A stretch of DNA of 64,000 nt from Flavobacterium suncheonense GH29-5 = DSM 17707 (GTDB lineage: Bacteria > Bacteroidota > Bacteroidia > Flavobacteriales > Flavobacteriaceae), in assembly GCF_000430025.1 (NCBI RefSeq), contig NZ_AUCZ01000003.1:1-64000 (forward strand), given 5' to 3'. The notes under the pieces are model-generated. The model saw only the letters and a program-made list of their open reading frames with translations. It ran no database searches and was not told the DNA's origin. Shown one piece after another: positions 41,844 through 51,111 of the stretch (position 1 is the stretch's first letter; each line of letters opens with the position of its first letter). The position numbers and the translations under genes are program-made.

Positions 41844-43766
41844 ATGCGAATAAAACTACTTCTTTTAACTGTTTTTCTGCAGGTTACAAACTTGACAACG
41901 GCTCAGAAAAACATCGATCCCACACCCGAAGACATCACCTTGGCAAAATCGCTTCGTGAAAAAAATGACAAATCGGATGTGGCCATTATCAACAGTAAAG
42001 AAAACATTTCTTTCGGTTTAAATTCCAAAGAAGGAAAGGTTACTGTAAATCATGCAATCAACGAAAAATTAATGAACATCAACCACAGGGCTGACATTCA
42101 GAAATTCGAATTTTACGACAGCCAGTCAGAAATTGAAAGTTTCGATTTTAAATTCCGAAACGATAAAAAAGCCACCTTTTTCGTAAAAGACGAATTTTAC
42201 AAAAGTGACGAGTTGTTTTACAACGACGCCCGGGTAAAATATGCTAACATCGATTTCCCGGTTCAGGGTTACACATACAACTACTCGATGGAAAAGAAAT
42301 ACAAAGATGTTAAGTATTTTACCTCACTCTATTTTAACGACGAATATCCGGTTATAAACAAACAGGTCATTATCGAAGTGCCAAACTGGTTAGAACTTGA
42401 AATTAAGGAATTTAACCTGAAAAATTTCAACATCACGTTAAACAAAACCACCGATTCCAAAAACAACACAACCAAATACGTTTACACGATTGAAAATATT
42501 CCGGCCGGCCTGAACGAGAAAAATGCACCGGGACCAAGCTATCTGTATCCGCATATTTTGATAATTGCAAAATCGTACACGAAAGACGGAAAGAAAAGTA
42601 CCTTGTTCAATGCTACCGAGGATTTGTACAAATGGTATAAATCTTTAGTGGATACTATGAAAGAAAATCCGGAGGTGTTAAAAGAAAAAGTAGCCGAACT
42701 TACCCAAAACGCAAAATCGGACGAGGAAAAAATTAAGAACATTTATTACTGGGTTCAGGACAACATCCGCTATATCGCTTTCGAAGACGGTATTGCCGGT
42801 TTTAAACCCGACGAATCCCAGAATGTTTTCCAAAAACGATATGGCGACTGTAAAGGAATGGCCAACCTTACCAAACAAATGCTGAAACTGGCCGGATTTG
42901 ACGCCCGGTTAACCTGGATTGGCACAAAAAGAATTGCCTACGATTACTCTATTCCTTCCTTATCGGTAGACAACCACATGATTTGCACCCTTTTCCACAA
43001 AGGAAAAAAATACTTCCTGGACGGAACGGAAAAATACAACGCTTTCGGAGAATATGCCGAACGCATCCAAGGCAAAGAAGTGCTGATTGAAAACGGCGAT
43101 ACTTTTATTGTAGACAAAGTTCCCGTTGGCAGTCCTGCTTCCAATACAGAAACGTTTACCTCCGTGCTTAAAATTGATAATGAATCGCTTATCGGAAAAA
43201 CCAACACCACATTTGTCGGGGAAAGCAGAGCCTCCTTTTTGTATGGTTTTAACAACGTTCGCAACAACAATAAAGAAACAGCTTTAAACAACTACTTGTC
43301 TGACGGAGATAAGAACAATAAAATCAGCAACATCAAAACTTCGGATTTAGCCAACCGCGAAGGCAAATTAGTTATCGATTACGACATCCGATTGGACAAT
43401 AAAGTTTCGGCTTTCGACAACGACATTTACATCGACCTGGATTTCAAAAGAGAGTTTTCAAAATTAGATTTGAAAGAGCGCAAAAATGACTTTGAATTTC
43501 CATTCAAGGAGTTGTACAATGCCACAATTAAACTGGAAATTCCTGCCGGATACAAGGTAGCTAAATTACCGGAATCCCTTTCCATAAGTACCGGAAACTA
43601 CAAAGTAAGCATCAATTGTCAGCAGGTGGGCAATGAGATTGTGTACACCAAAAATTTCGAATTTCAGAACGGGGTACTAAAATCAAACGAGTTTGCAGAC
43701 TGGAACGTTGTTTTGGCTAAAATCAACAAAATTTACAACGAACAAATCACTTTAACCAAATCGTAA
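41844..43766 (+). CDS. DUF3857 and transglutaminase-like exported protein
   Basis: A 640-residue protein with a signal peptide (about 1-20). A DUF3857 beta domain (about 40-250) is followed by a transglutaminase-like domain. An apparent Cys-His-Asp triad is present: C336 in KRYGDCKGMANL, H378 in DNHMIC and D393 in FLDGTEKY. A C-terminal beta domain (about 430-640) ends the chain. It is likely periplasmic; such proteins are thought to be peptidases or amidases, but few are characterised. The next gene, 2 nt downstream, encodes a paralogue. Confidence 0.88.
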   Translation: MRIKLLLLTVFLQVTNLTTAQKNIDPTPEDITLAKSLREKNDKSDVAIINSKENISFGLNSKEGKVTVNHAINEKLMNINHRADIQKFEFYDSQSEIESFDFKFRNDKKATFFVKDEFYKSDELFYNDARVKYANIDFPVQGYTYNYSMEKKYKDVKYFTSLYFNDEYPVINKQVIIEVPNWLELEIKEFNLKNFNITLNKTTDSKNNTTKYVYTIENIPAGLNEKNAPGPSYLYPHILIIAKSYTKDGKKSTLFNATEDLYKWYKSLVDTMKENPEVLKEKVAELTQNAKSDEEKIKNIYYWVQDNIRYIAFEDGIAGFKPDESQNVFQKRYGDCKGMANLTKQMLKLAGFDARLTWIGTKRIAYDYSIPSLSVDNHMICTLFHKGKKYFLDGTEKYNAFGEYAERIQGKEVLIENGDTFIVDKVPVGSPASNTETFTSVLKIDNESLIGKTNTTFVGESRASFLYGFNNVRNNNKETALNNYLSDGDKNNKISNIKTSDLANREGKLVIDYDIRLDNKVSAFDNDIYIDLDFKREFSKLDLKERKNDFEFPFKELYNATIKLEIPAGYKVAKLPESLSISTGNYKVSINCQQVGNEIVYTKNFEFQNGVLKSNEFADWNVVLAKINKIYNEQITLTKS

Positions 43767-43768
43767 TC

Positions 43769-45916
43769 ATGACCAAAAAATTATTAACACTTCTTGTAAT
43801 CGCCTTATCCCTGAACACTTTTGCACAGGATAAAGCAGAAATCCGGGATTTTTTCTGGGGTAAAAACGACGAATACAAAAATGCGGCCACTATTCCAGAC
43901 AAATGGAAAAACGAATCTGCCGTTATCATTTACAAATACGAAGATTATGATTACCACAAATTCGGAAAAAGTGTTACCTATCGCTCTGCCCTTCGCAAAA
44001 GAGTGAAATTACAAGATTTGGTTGCCGTTACAGAATTCTCCGAATTTAAATACTCAGAGAAATCCAATCCGAGATACGGAACAGAAGTAAAAACAACTTT
44101 AGGTATTAAAATCGTAAAACCAGACGGAAAAGAAATCGAAATTAACGTTGACAAGGAATCGGTAAAAGAAGATGACCATAAAAAAATTGCCATTCCGAAT
44201 CTGGAAATCGGCGACATTATCGACATCTACGAATACAGCACCGAATCGTTTAAGTCCTTCTTTGAATACGGGTTTGACGAAGTGGAAAAAACACTTGGCG
44301 ACACCCATCCTATTATGAATTACAAACTGACATTTCAAACCGAAAACGACTTTTTTGTAAACTTCAACACCTACAACAACGGACCGGAAATCAAACAGAT
44401 TCCACTGGATAAAAGCAACGAGCGCAAATATGAAATCGTTGCCACAGACATCGAAAAAAATGATTTCCCTAACTGGTTTTACCCTTTGGTAGAGCTTCCC
44501 TGCTATAAATTTCAGGTGTTTTTTGCCCGTTCCGGAAAGTTTGAAAAGAGAGCCGATGCCTTCTTACCGGAAAAAGAAAACATTATTAAGAAAACGGTTT
44601 CCAAAGAAGATGTTCTGGATTATTATGTAAACAAATTCCGTCCATATGGCGATTTGGGAGCCATTGAAAAATTTTTACAGCAAAAGAAATTTGCCAGCAC
44701 CGAAGAAAAAGTAAAAGCCGTTTATTATTTTACAAGACACTATTATTACACCCTTTATGTGGAAGCTTTTGTAGCCAACGAAGCCAAAATCATGTATCCG
44801 TTTGATTTGTACGGCAACAATCCGGTTTTCTTCAGAACAGAGGAAGCTTTCATCAACCACTTTATGGCATTCTTAAAAGACAATAAAATTGATTATGATA
44901 TTGTCGTAGCGACCAACCGTCACAACGGTCCCATCAAAGATTTGCTAATTCAGAACAACGCAACGGTCTTATTAAAAGTGAACGCTGAAAACCCGATTTA
45001 TATTGAGTATTTTTCTCCGTTTTCAGATGTAGACAAATTTTCTTCCCAATTGGAAAACACCGATGCCTATGCCCTGAAAGTATCCAAAATGAAAAAGGTA
45101 ACCGATGTGGAAAACATCAAATTACCGGGAACGACACACAGAGACAACACTTCCAAACAAATTACCGCTTTAACTTTTGGCGATAACTTCGGACAATTTA
45201 CCATCGAACGCGAAACACAGTTAAACGGACACAACAAAACGGAAGAACAGGCATCAAAAATGTACTTTTTTGATTATACCGACGAAGACTACATGAAATA
45301 CGGGTCTAAATCGCTGTTGGTACGGGTTACCAATAAAAAGAAAAGAGAGCAATATTCCAACGAGTTCTATTCCCTTATCAGCAAACTGAAAGACAAACAG
45401 AAAGAGGAGTTCAAAAACGCCACAGCTCAGGAATTCGAGCTGGAAATTGAAAACCACAGCTTACAGATTTTGAATACCGGACGTTTCGGTAAAGAAACGC
45501 CTTTCATCTACAAAGAGAAATTCGATTCTAAAAACAGCTGGATTAAAAAAGCGGGTGAAAATTACATTTTTGAAGCCGGAAAACTTATCGGCTCACAGAT
45601 TCATATTGAAGACAAAAACCGCAACAGAACCAATAATGTTTATTTTTCATATCCGCGCTCTTTTGAGGAAGACATCACCGTTGACATTCCGGAAGGCTAC
45701 ACTCCAACCGGTTTAGAAAAACTAAACAAAAAAGTGGAAAATGAAACGGGTGGTTTTGTGAGTTCAGCTGTAGTGGAAGGCAATAAAATCCGTATTAAAG
45801 CTTACAAATATTACACCTCCTACTATCAGCCGAACAGCAACTGGAATAAAATGTTAGCATTCTTAGATGCCGCCTATCAGTTTACCCAGGAGAAAATATT
45901 ATTCAAAAAGAACTAA
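43769..45916 (+). CDS. DUF3857 exported protein with degenerate transglutaminase domain
   Basis: The 715-residue product shares the layout of its upstream neighbour: signal peptide (MTKKLLTLLVIALSLNTFAQ), DUF3857 domain and a transglutaminase-like middle region. At the position of the catalytic Cys motif it reads RTEEAFINHFMAF, with no cysteine, so it is probably not catalytic. It may act as a regulatory or structural partner of the active paralogue. The two genes are 2 nt apart and end at a bidirectional terminator. Confidence 0.85.
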   Translation: MTKKLLTLLVIALSLNTFAQDKAEIRDFFWGKNDEYKNAATIPDKWKNESAVIIYKYEDYDYHKFGKSVTYRSALRKRVKLQDLVAVTEFSEFKYSEKSNPRYGTEVKTTLGIKIVKPDGKEIEINVDKESVKEDDHKKIAIPNLEIGDIIDIYEYSTESFKSFFEYGFDEVEKTLGDTHPIMNYKLTFQTENDFFVNFNTYNNGPEIKQIPLDKSNERKYEIVATDIEKNDFPNWFYPLVELPCYKFQVFFARSGKFEKRADAFLPEKENIIKKTVSKEDVLDYYVNKFRPYGDLGAIEKFLQQKKFASTEEKVKAVYYFTRHYYYTLYVEAFVANEAKIMYPFDLYGNNPVFFRTEEAFINHFMAFLKDNKIDYDIVVATNRHNGPIKDLLIQNNATVLLKVNAENPIYIEYFSPFSDVDKFSSQLENTDAYALKVSKMKKVTDVENIKLPGTTHRDNTSKQITALTFGDNFGQFTIERETQLNGHNKTEEQASKMYFFDYTDEDYMKYGSKSLLVRVTNKKKREQYSNEFYSLISKLKDKQKEEFKNATAQEFELEIENHSLQILNTGRFGKETPFIYKEKFDSKNSWIKKAGENYIFEAGKLIGSQIHIEDKNRNRTNNVYFSYPRSFEEDITVDIPEGYTPTGLEKLNKKVENETGGFVSSAVVEGNKIRIKAYKYYTSYYQPNSNWNKMLAFLDAAYQFTQEKILFKKN

Positions 45917-45943
45917 ACACAATTTTTGAAACCGAATAAAAAC

Positions 45944-45973
45944 AAAAATCCCTCAAAACTGAGGGATTTTTTA
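45944..45973. terminator. Bidirectional terminator between DUF3857 genes and carB
   Basis: AAAATCCCTC-AAAACT-GAGGGATTTT with flanking A and T runs. Confidence 0.88.
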
Positions 45974-45989
45974 TATCAAAATTCGAATA

Positions 45990-48845
45990 TTATCTACTCA
46001 AATACATTTTTCTTCTCGAGTACAATTCGTAGAACTGATCGTCTTTCAGATCTTCGATAAATAAAATGCTTTCTCCGGTCGATTTCATCTCCGGTCCTAA
46101 TGCCTTGTTCACGTTTTTGAACTTGCTGAACGAAAATACCGGCTGCTTAATTGCAAATCCTTTCAGTTGCGGATTGAAGTTGAAATCCGTTACTTTATTG
46201 TGGCCTAACATTACTTTGGTAGCGTAGTTCACATACGGTTCTCCATACGCTTTCGCAATGAACGGCACGGTACGGGAAGCTCTCGGATTCGCCTCGATAA
46301 TGTATACGATATCATCTTTAATCGCGAACTGAATATTAATCAATCCAACCGTTTTCAGAGCTTTGGCAATTTTATGCGTGTGATCTTTAATCTGCTGCAT
46401 TACGAATTCCCCTAAATTGAACGGCGGTAAAGTCGCGTTACTGTCTCCGGAGTGGATTCCGCACGGCTCGATATGCTCCATGATTCCGATGATGTACACA
46501 TTACCATCGGCGTCACAAATCGCATCGGCTTCAGCTTCGATTGCTCCGTCCAAATAGTGATCCAACAACAATTTATTCCCCGGAATATGTTTCAGGATTT
46601 CAATCACATGCTCTTCCAGTTCCTGTTTGTTGATTACGATTTTCATGCCCTGACCGCCCAATACATACGAAGGGCGAACCAATAACGGAAAGTCTAACGA
46701 ATCGGCCAAAACAGAAGCTTCTTCCGCATTTTCCGCCACTCCGAATCTTGGAAACGGAATGTTCAGCTCGGTTAATAGTTCTGAGAAACGACCACGGTCT
46801 TCGGCTAAATCCAATGCATCGAAACTAGTTCCTAAAATCTTGATTCCGTATTTGTTTAATTTTTCTGCCAATTTAAGCGCCGTCTGACCGCCCAACTGCA
46901 CGATTACACCTTCCGGTTTCTCGTGTTGAATGATGTCGTAAATGTGCTCCCAAAACACCGGCTCGAAGTACAATTTGTCTGCCGTGTCAAAATCCGTAGA
47001 CACCGTTTCCGGGTTACAGTTGATCATGATGGTTTCATAACCGCACTCCGATGCAGCCAAAACCCCGTGAACACAAGAATAATCAAACTCAATCCCTTGT
47101 CCTATACGGTTCGGTCCGGAACCTAAGACCACCACTTTTTTCCTGTCGGTAACGATACTTTCGTTGTCTACGTAACGAGTGCCGTCCGGTCTTTCGATTT
47201 CAGCTTCAAAAGTGGAGTAATAGTAAGGCGTTTGCGCTTTGAACTCAGCGGCACAGGTATCTACCAGTTTGTACACACGTTTCACGCCCATTTCGTCGCG
47301 TAATTTGTGCACCTGGCTTTCCAGACAGCCCAGCATGTGCGCTATCTGACGGTCTCCGTAGCCTTTTTGTTTGGCTTCTAAAAGCAAATCTTTCGGAAGC
47401 GTATCTATTTTATAGTTGGAAATTTCTTTCTCTAAAGCGTATAATTCTTCGTATTGCTTTAAGAACCACATGTCAATCTTCGTGATTTCGTGGATTCGCG
47501 ACAACGGAATGCCCATCGCAATCGCATCGTAAATCACAAAAACGCGGTCCCAGCTGGCATACGTTAATTTTTCAATGATCTGGTCGTAGTTTTTATAGCC
47601 TTTCCCGTCAGCACCTAAACCATTTCTCTTAATTTCAAGAGATTGTGTGGCTTTGTGCAAGGCTTCCTGGAACGAACGTCCGATTCCCATTACTTCTCCT
47701 ACGGATTTCATCTGCAAGCCTAAAGTTCTGTCGGCGCCTTCAAATTTGTCGAAGTTCCAACGCGGGATTTTTACGATTACGTAATCCAGAGTCGGTTCGA
47801 ATAAAGCCGAAGTCGATTTGGTGATCTGGTTCTGTAATTCGTCAAGCGTATAGCCTAACGCTAATTTGGTAGCGATTTTTGCAATCGGATAACCCGTTGC
47901 CTTTGAGGCTAAAGCTGAGGAACGCGATACACGCGGGTTGATTTCAATCGCCACGATGTCTTCTTTTTCATCCGGGGAAACGGCGAACTGTACATTACAG
48001 CCTCCGGCAAAGTTTCCGATACTGCGCATCATCAAAATCGCCATGTCGCGCATTCTCTGGAACGTTCTGTCGGAAAGCGTCATCGCTGGCGCCACCGTGA
48101 TACTGTCTCCGGTGTGAATTCCCATCGGATCCATATTTTCGATGGTACAGATGATGACTACGTTATCGTTTTTATCGCGTAATAATTCTAATTCGTATTC
48201 TTTCCAGCCTAAAAGCGCTTTGTCAATCAATACTTCGTGGATTGGAGACGCCTCTAAACCACGAGTTAACAAATCGTCGAAATCTTCTTTTTTATGTACG
48301 AAAGCGGCTCCGGTTCCCCCCAAAGTAAACGAAGGGCGAATTACCAGCGGAAACCCGAATTCCTGCGCAATTTCTTTTCCTTTTAAGAACGAATTGGCTG
48401 TTTTGGCCGGCGCAACAGGTACGTCAATTTTCGCTAATAATTGCTTGAACTGCTCACGGTCTTCCGTTACATTGATAGCGTTTACGTCCACTCCGATTAA
48501 CCGTACTCCGAAATCCTGCCAAATCCCTTTTTCATCGGCTTCCAAACATAAGTTTAAAGCAGTCTGCCCTCCCATCGTTGGCAATACGGCATCAATTTGC
48601 GGATGCGCCTTTAAAATTTCGATAATGGATTTGGTGGTAAGCGGTTTTAAATACACGTGATCGGCCATGGACGGATCCGTCATGATGGTAGCCGGGTTCG
48701 AGTTGATCAGGATAACTTCGATTCCTTCTTCACGTAACGAGCGTGCGGATTGTGAACCGGAATAGTCAAATTCGCAGGCCTGTCCAATTACGATAGGGCC
48801 CGAACCAATAATTAAAACCGATTTTATTGAAGTGTCTTTAGGCAT
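45990..48845 (-). CDS. carB: Carbamoyl-phosphate synthase large subunit, short form
   Basis: CarB makes carbamoyl phosphate for pyrimidines and arginine from bicarbonate, ATP and ammonia supplied by CarA. The start MPKDTSIKSVLIIGSGPIVI at 48845 gives 951 residues. Both ATP-grasp halves are present: SGPIVIGQACEFDYSG begins the first and LGSGPNRIGQGIEFDYSC the second. The protein ends shortly after the second half, so the ~120-residue C-terminal allosteric (MGS-like) domain of the 1073-residue E. coli enzyme is missing. I recall this length as usual in Flavobacteriaceae. Regulation by UMP or ornithine must differ. A longer frame from 48893 lies within the rpmH terminator and is rejected. Confidence 0.95.
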   Translation of the reverse strand: MPKDTSIKSVLIIGSGPIVIGQACEFDYSGSQSARSLREEGIEVILINSNPATIMTDPSMADHVYLKPLTTKSIIEILKAHPQIDAVLPTMGGQTALNLCLEADEKGIWQDFGVRLIGVDVNAINVTEDREQFKQLLAKIDVPVAPAKTANSFLKGKEIAQEFGFPLVIRPSFTLGGTGAAFVHKKEDFDDLLTRGLEASPIHEVLIDKALLGWKEYELELLRDKNDNVVIICTIENMDPMGIHTGDSITVAPAMTLSDRTFQRMRDMAILMMRSIGNFAGGCNVQFAVSPDEKEDIVAIEINPRVSRSSALASKATGYPIAKIATKLALGYTLDELQNQITKSTSALFEPTLDYVIVKIPRWNFDKFEGADRTLGLQMKSVGEVMGIGRSFQEALHKATQSLEIKRNGLGADGKGYKNYDQIIEKLTYASWDRVFVIYDAIAMGIPLSRIHEITKIDMWFLKQYEELYALEKEISNYKIDTLPKDLLLEAKQKGYGDRQIAHMLGCLESQVHKLRDEMGVKRVYKLVDTCAAEFKAQTPYYYSTFEAEIERPDGTRYVDNESIVTDRKKVVVLGSGPNRIGQGIEFDYSCVHGVLAASECGYETIMINCNPETVSTDFDTADKLYFEPVFWEHIYDIIQHEKPEGVIVQLGGQTALKLAEKLNKYGIKILGTSFDALDLAEDRGRFSELLTELNIPFPRFGVAENAEEASVLADSLDFPLLVRPSYVLGGQGMKIVINKQELEEHVIEILKHIPGNKLLLDHYLDGAIEAEADAICDADGNVYIIGIMEHIEPCGIHSGDSNATLPPFNLGEFVMQQIKDHTHKIAKALKTVGLINIQFAIKDDIVYIIEANPRASRTVPFIAKAYGEPYVNYATKVMLGHNKVTDFNFNPQLKGFAIKQPVFSFSKFKNVNKALGPEMKSTGESILFIEDLKDDQFYELYSRRKMYLSR

Positions 48846-48892
48846 TGTGTTGTGTTGTTGTATGTTGCGTAAAAATTTTTCAAAAAGGTACA

Positions 48893-48923
48893 AAAAAAGC
48901 GTTACCGATAAAAAGTAACGCTC
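48893..48923 (-). terminator. Terminator after rpmH
   Basis: On the minus strand AGCGTTAC/GTAACGCT forms an 8-bp stem followed by seven T. It separates rpmH from carB. Confidence 0.82.
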
Positions 48924-48943
48924 TATTTATGATTTAAAAATCA

Positions 48944-49105
48944 TTATTTTTTGTGTCTTGGCTCAGATGAAACCGTTAACTTGTGTCTTCCTTTAGCTCT
49001 TCTGCGTGCTAATACTTTTCTTCCGTTAGCAGAAGCCATTCTTTCCATGAAACCGTGTTTGTTTCTTCTTTTTCTTTTCGATGGTTGAAACGTTCTCTTA
49101 CTCAT
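48944..49105 (-). CDS. rpmH: 50S ribosomal protein bL34
   Basis: This small gene encodes a 53-residue, strongly basic protein. It begins [20 protein letters not shown], which is diagnostic of bL34, continues with [20 protein letters not shown] and ends PRHKK. It is full length. A consensus promoter (49179-49208) lies about 75 nt upstream and a terminator follows it, so it is transcribed alone. The rnpA and dnaA neighbours often found with rpmH are not here. Confidence 0.97.
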   Translation of the reverse strand: MSKRTFQPSKRKRRNKHGFMERMASANGRKVLARRRAKGRHKLTVSSEPRHKK

Positions 49106-49178
49106 TGCTTTTATCTTTAAATCGTGATTTTAAAATTGGTTTCAGCTTTGAATGAATCTGTCGCTTCAAAACCGAGTG

Positions 49179-49208
49179 CAAATATACAAAGACTTTTATT
49201 TCTGACAA
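49179..49208 (-). promoter_or_regulatory. Promoter of rpmH
   Basis: On the minus strand TTG (49206-49208), exactly 19 nt, then TATATTTG (49179-49186). A second -7-like TATCTTTG lies at 49262-49269. Confidence 0.8.
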
Positions 49209-49304
49209 GTCCTTTTTCAAAAATATTTATCTTTTTACAAATGCCGTCCGTAAAAGTCAGGCAAAGATACACTTTTCCGGCTTTCATTGTTTCTGAAAAC
49301 TAAT

Positions 49305-49334
49305 TTGACGGCTCGTTTCTATTTACTACATTTG
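49305..49334 (+). promoter_or_regulatory. Promoter of the TPR protein gene
   Basis: TTG (49305-49307), exactly 19 nt, then TACATTTG (49327-49334), 21 nt before the ATG at 49356. It excludes a longer frame from 49287. Confidence 0.78.
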
Positions 49335-49355
49335 CAATCCAAAACTAAACACATT

Positions 49356-49871
49356 ATGTTTCACAGAAATATCAAATTGATTCTTGCAGGATTAATCATC
49401 GCCTTGGGAATCTGGCAATTCACGGAAAGCAACATCGGAAACGGAATCTTTTTACTACTGTTTTCCACTATTTTTATCTTCTTATATTTTAAAAACGAAT
49501 TTATTCTGCTTGCCTTTCTGCAGTTGCGAAAACAAAATATGGAAGGCGCCCAGAAATGGCTTTCCCACATCAAAAACCCGGAAGCGGCTTTAGTGCGAAA
49601 ACAACAGGGTTACTTCAACTATTTACATGGAATTTTAGTGTCGCAGACGAATTTATCGGCCGCTGAAAAATATTTCAAAAAAGCCATCGAATTAGGCTTG
49701 AACATGGATCAGGACTTAGCCTTAGCCAAATTACAATTGGCCGGCATCGCGATGACCAAAAGAAGAAAAGTGGAAGCCACCAATTTGCTGAACGAAGCCA
49801 AAAAGCTGGACAAACAGAACATGTTGAAAGATCAGATTAAAATGATGAAAGATCAGCTGAAAAAAATCTAA
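49356..49871 (+). CDS. Membrane protein with TPR-like helical domain
   Basis: The 171-residue product has two N-terminal membrane helices (about 6-22 and 27-44). A helical domain follows, with TPR-type repeats (YLHGILVSQTNLSAAEKYFKKAIELG, then RRKVEATNLLNEAKKL). The soluble part is probably cytoplasmic and used for protein contacts. No enzyme motif is visible. The start is fixed by the promoter just upstream. It is monocistronic, ending at a terminator. Confidence 0.78.
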   Translation: MFHRNIKLILAGLIIALGIWQFTESNIGNGIFLLLFSTIFIFLYFKNEFILLAFLQLRKQNMEGAQKWLSHIKNPEAALVRKQQGYFNYLHGILVSQTNLSAAEKYFKKAIELGLNMDQDLALAKLQLAGIAMTKRRKVEATNLLNEAKKLDKQNMLKDQIKMMKDQLKKI

Positions 49872-49895
49872 TAACTTTATGATTATCAACGTTTT

Positions 49896-49928
49896 AAAAA
49901 ACACCTTATTCACTAAGGTGTTTTTTTT
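49896..49928 (+). terminator. Terminator after the TPR gene
   Basis: AAAACACCTTA-TTCAC-TAAGGTGTTTT followed by T-run. Confidence 0.87.
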
Positions 49929-50027
49929 ATTTACATGTATTTCATCGGTAAAATTAACCGCTCACCGACAAAGAAAAACCGTTCCTCTTTTTAATGCGTA
50001 ATTTTGAGTATCCGAAATACGAAGAAA

Positions 50028-50735
50028 ATGAAACAACACTACCTCTTGTTTCCGGTTGTTTTTCTTCTATCTTATACCGTTTGCGCACAAGATAGCGCCC
50101 ATGAATTGCTCTCTTTCAACCTGCACAAGAACATAAAACCTTACATAAAAAAAACCAATTCCGCTTATGAAAAAGGCGATGTCGCTTCCGGACAAATCCT
50201 CTTCGAATCCTTAGTACAAAGCCATCTTATCGGAACAAAATTTGACAACTTCAGCTTCAAAAGAGTAAACCAGAAAAAACTGCATCTGAATACCCTCAAA
50301 AAACCGATTTACCTGCTAACGTATTCTTCCTGGTGTATTCCTTCCAAAGGTGAAATTCCCGCGCTGAACAAACTGGCCAAAAAATACGAAAAAGACATTC
50401 AGATTGTGGTAGTCTTTTGGGACCGGAAAAACGACATGAAGAAAATGGCGCAAAAATTCAGTTGGCGGATTGAAGTCTGTTACGCCCACGAAACCTACAA
50501 TAAAGACGCGTATCTGGTGGCAACCCTAAAACACACCTTTGGGCTTCCGACCACTTTTTTAATCGATGAAAACATGAATGTGGTTAACATCAAAAGAGGC
50601 AACAGCAACCCCGGGCCCAAAATCAGTTTTGCGGATGCGTTTAACCTTAGTTTCAATCAGTTTCAAAAAAGCATCAATACGTTGCTGCTCAACGAAAGAA
50701 CAAGCCGAAGCAGAGGCAGACTTGCGACGCACTGA
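50028..50735 (+). CDS. TlpA-like thioredoxin-fold protein with single active-site cysteine
   Basis: A 235-residue exported protein with signal peptide (about 1-19, TVCAQ) and a TlpA/thioredoxin-like domain (about 65-215). The active site reads SSWCIPSKGE: Cys103 is present but the usual second cysteine is Ser106, so it cannot be a normal dithiol reductase. The cis-proline FGLPTTFLID is intact. The start follows a TAATTTTG box (49999-50006). The last dozen residues (ERTSRSRGRLATH) look unlike the rest and could mark a small frameshift; the gene abuts the convergent TauE gene. Confidence 0.8.
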   Translation: MKQHYLLFPVVFLLSYTVCAQDSAHELLSFNLHKNIKPYIKKTNSAYEKGDVASGQILFESLVQSHLIGTKFDNFSFKRVNQKKLHLNTLKKPIYLLTYSSWCIPSKGEIPALNKLAKKYEKDIQIVVVFWDRKNDMKKMAQKFSWRIEVCYAHETYNKDAYLVATLKHTFGLPTTFLIDENMNVVNIKRGNSNPGPKISFADAFNLSFNQFQKSINTLLLNERTSRSRGRLATH

Positions 50736-51110
50736 TTACTTGCCCAAAATCATCTTTCCGGCTATCAGCAGTAAAATTACGCCGAAAACTTTTTTCAGTA
50801 TTTTTTGGTCGACACTGATTGCTAACTTGCTTCCAAAGTAACCCCCAACTACAAAAAAGATGGCTATAACCGCGGCAAATCGCCAGTCAATATAACCTTC
50901 TTTATAATAATTGTAGACCGCAACCGCCGTAACCGGAACAACCAGCACCGCCAGACTTGTTCCCTGTGCCTGATGCTGCGAAAATCCCATCAGTAACAAC
51001 AGCGGAACCATAATAATCCCGCCTCCTACTCCAATCAGACCGCTTAACATTCCTGCCAGAAGCCCGATGAGCATTAACATAAGTAATGTGGATAACGCCA
51101 TATTTTTCAT
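50736..51110 (-). CDS. TauE/SafE-family membrane protein, short
   Basis: A 124-residue inner-membrane protein with about four helices and the family motif LLAGMLSGLIGVGGGIIMVPLLL. It represents one half of the usual ~250-residue sulfite/anion exporter fold, so it probably works as a dimer. The start at MKNMALST (51110) overlaps the stop of the lytic transglycosylase gene; a longer frame from 51185 is rejected. Substrate unknown. Confidence 0.83.
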   Translation of the reverse strand: MKNMALSTLLMLMLIGLLAGMLSGLIGVGGGIIMVPLLLLMGFSQHQAQGTSLAVLVVPVTAVAVYNYYKEGYIDWRFAAVIAIFFVVGGYFGSKLAISVDQKILKKVFGVILLLIAGKMILGK

Positions 51111-51111
51111 T

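Noticed and set aside
48142..48660. 172-residue plus-strand frame inside carB
   Set aside because: Shadow frame antisense to a well-conserved gene.
48846..48893. Longer start of carB
   Set aside because: It extends into the rpmH terminator and adds residues foreign to CarB.
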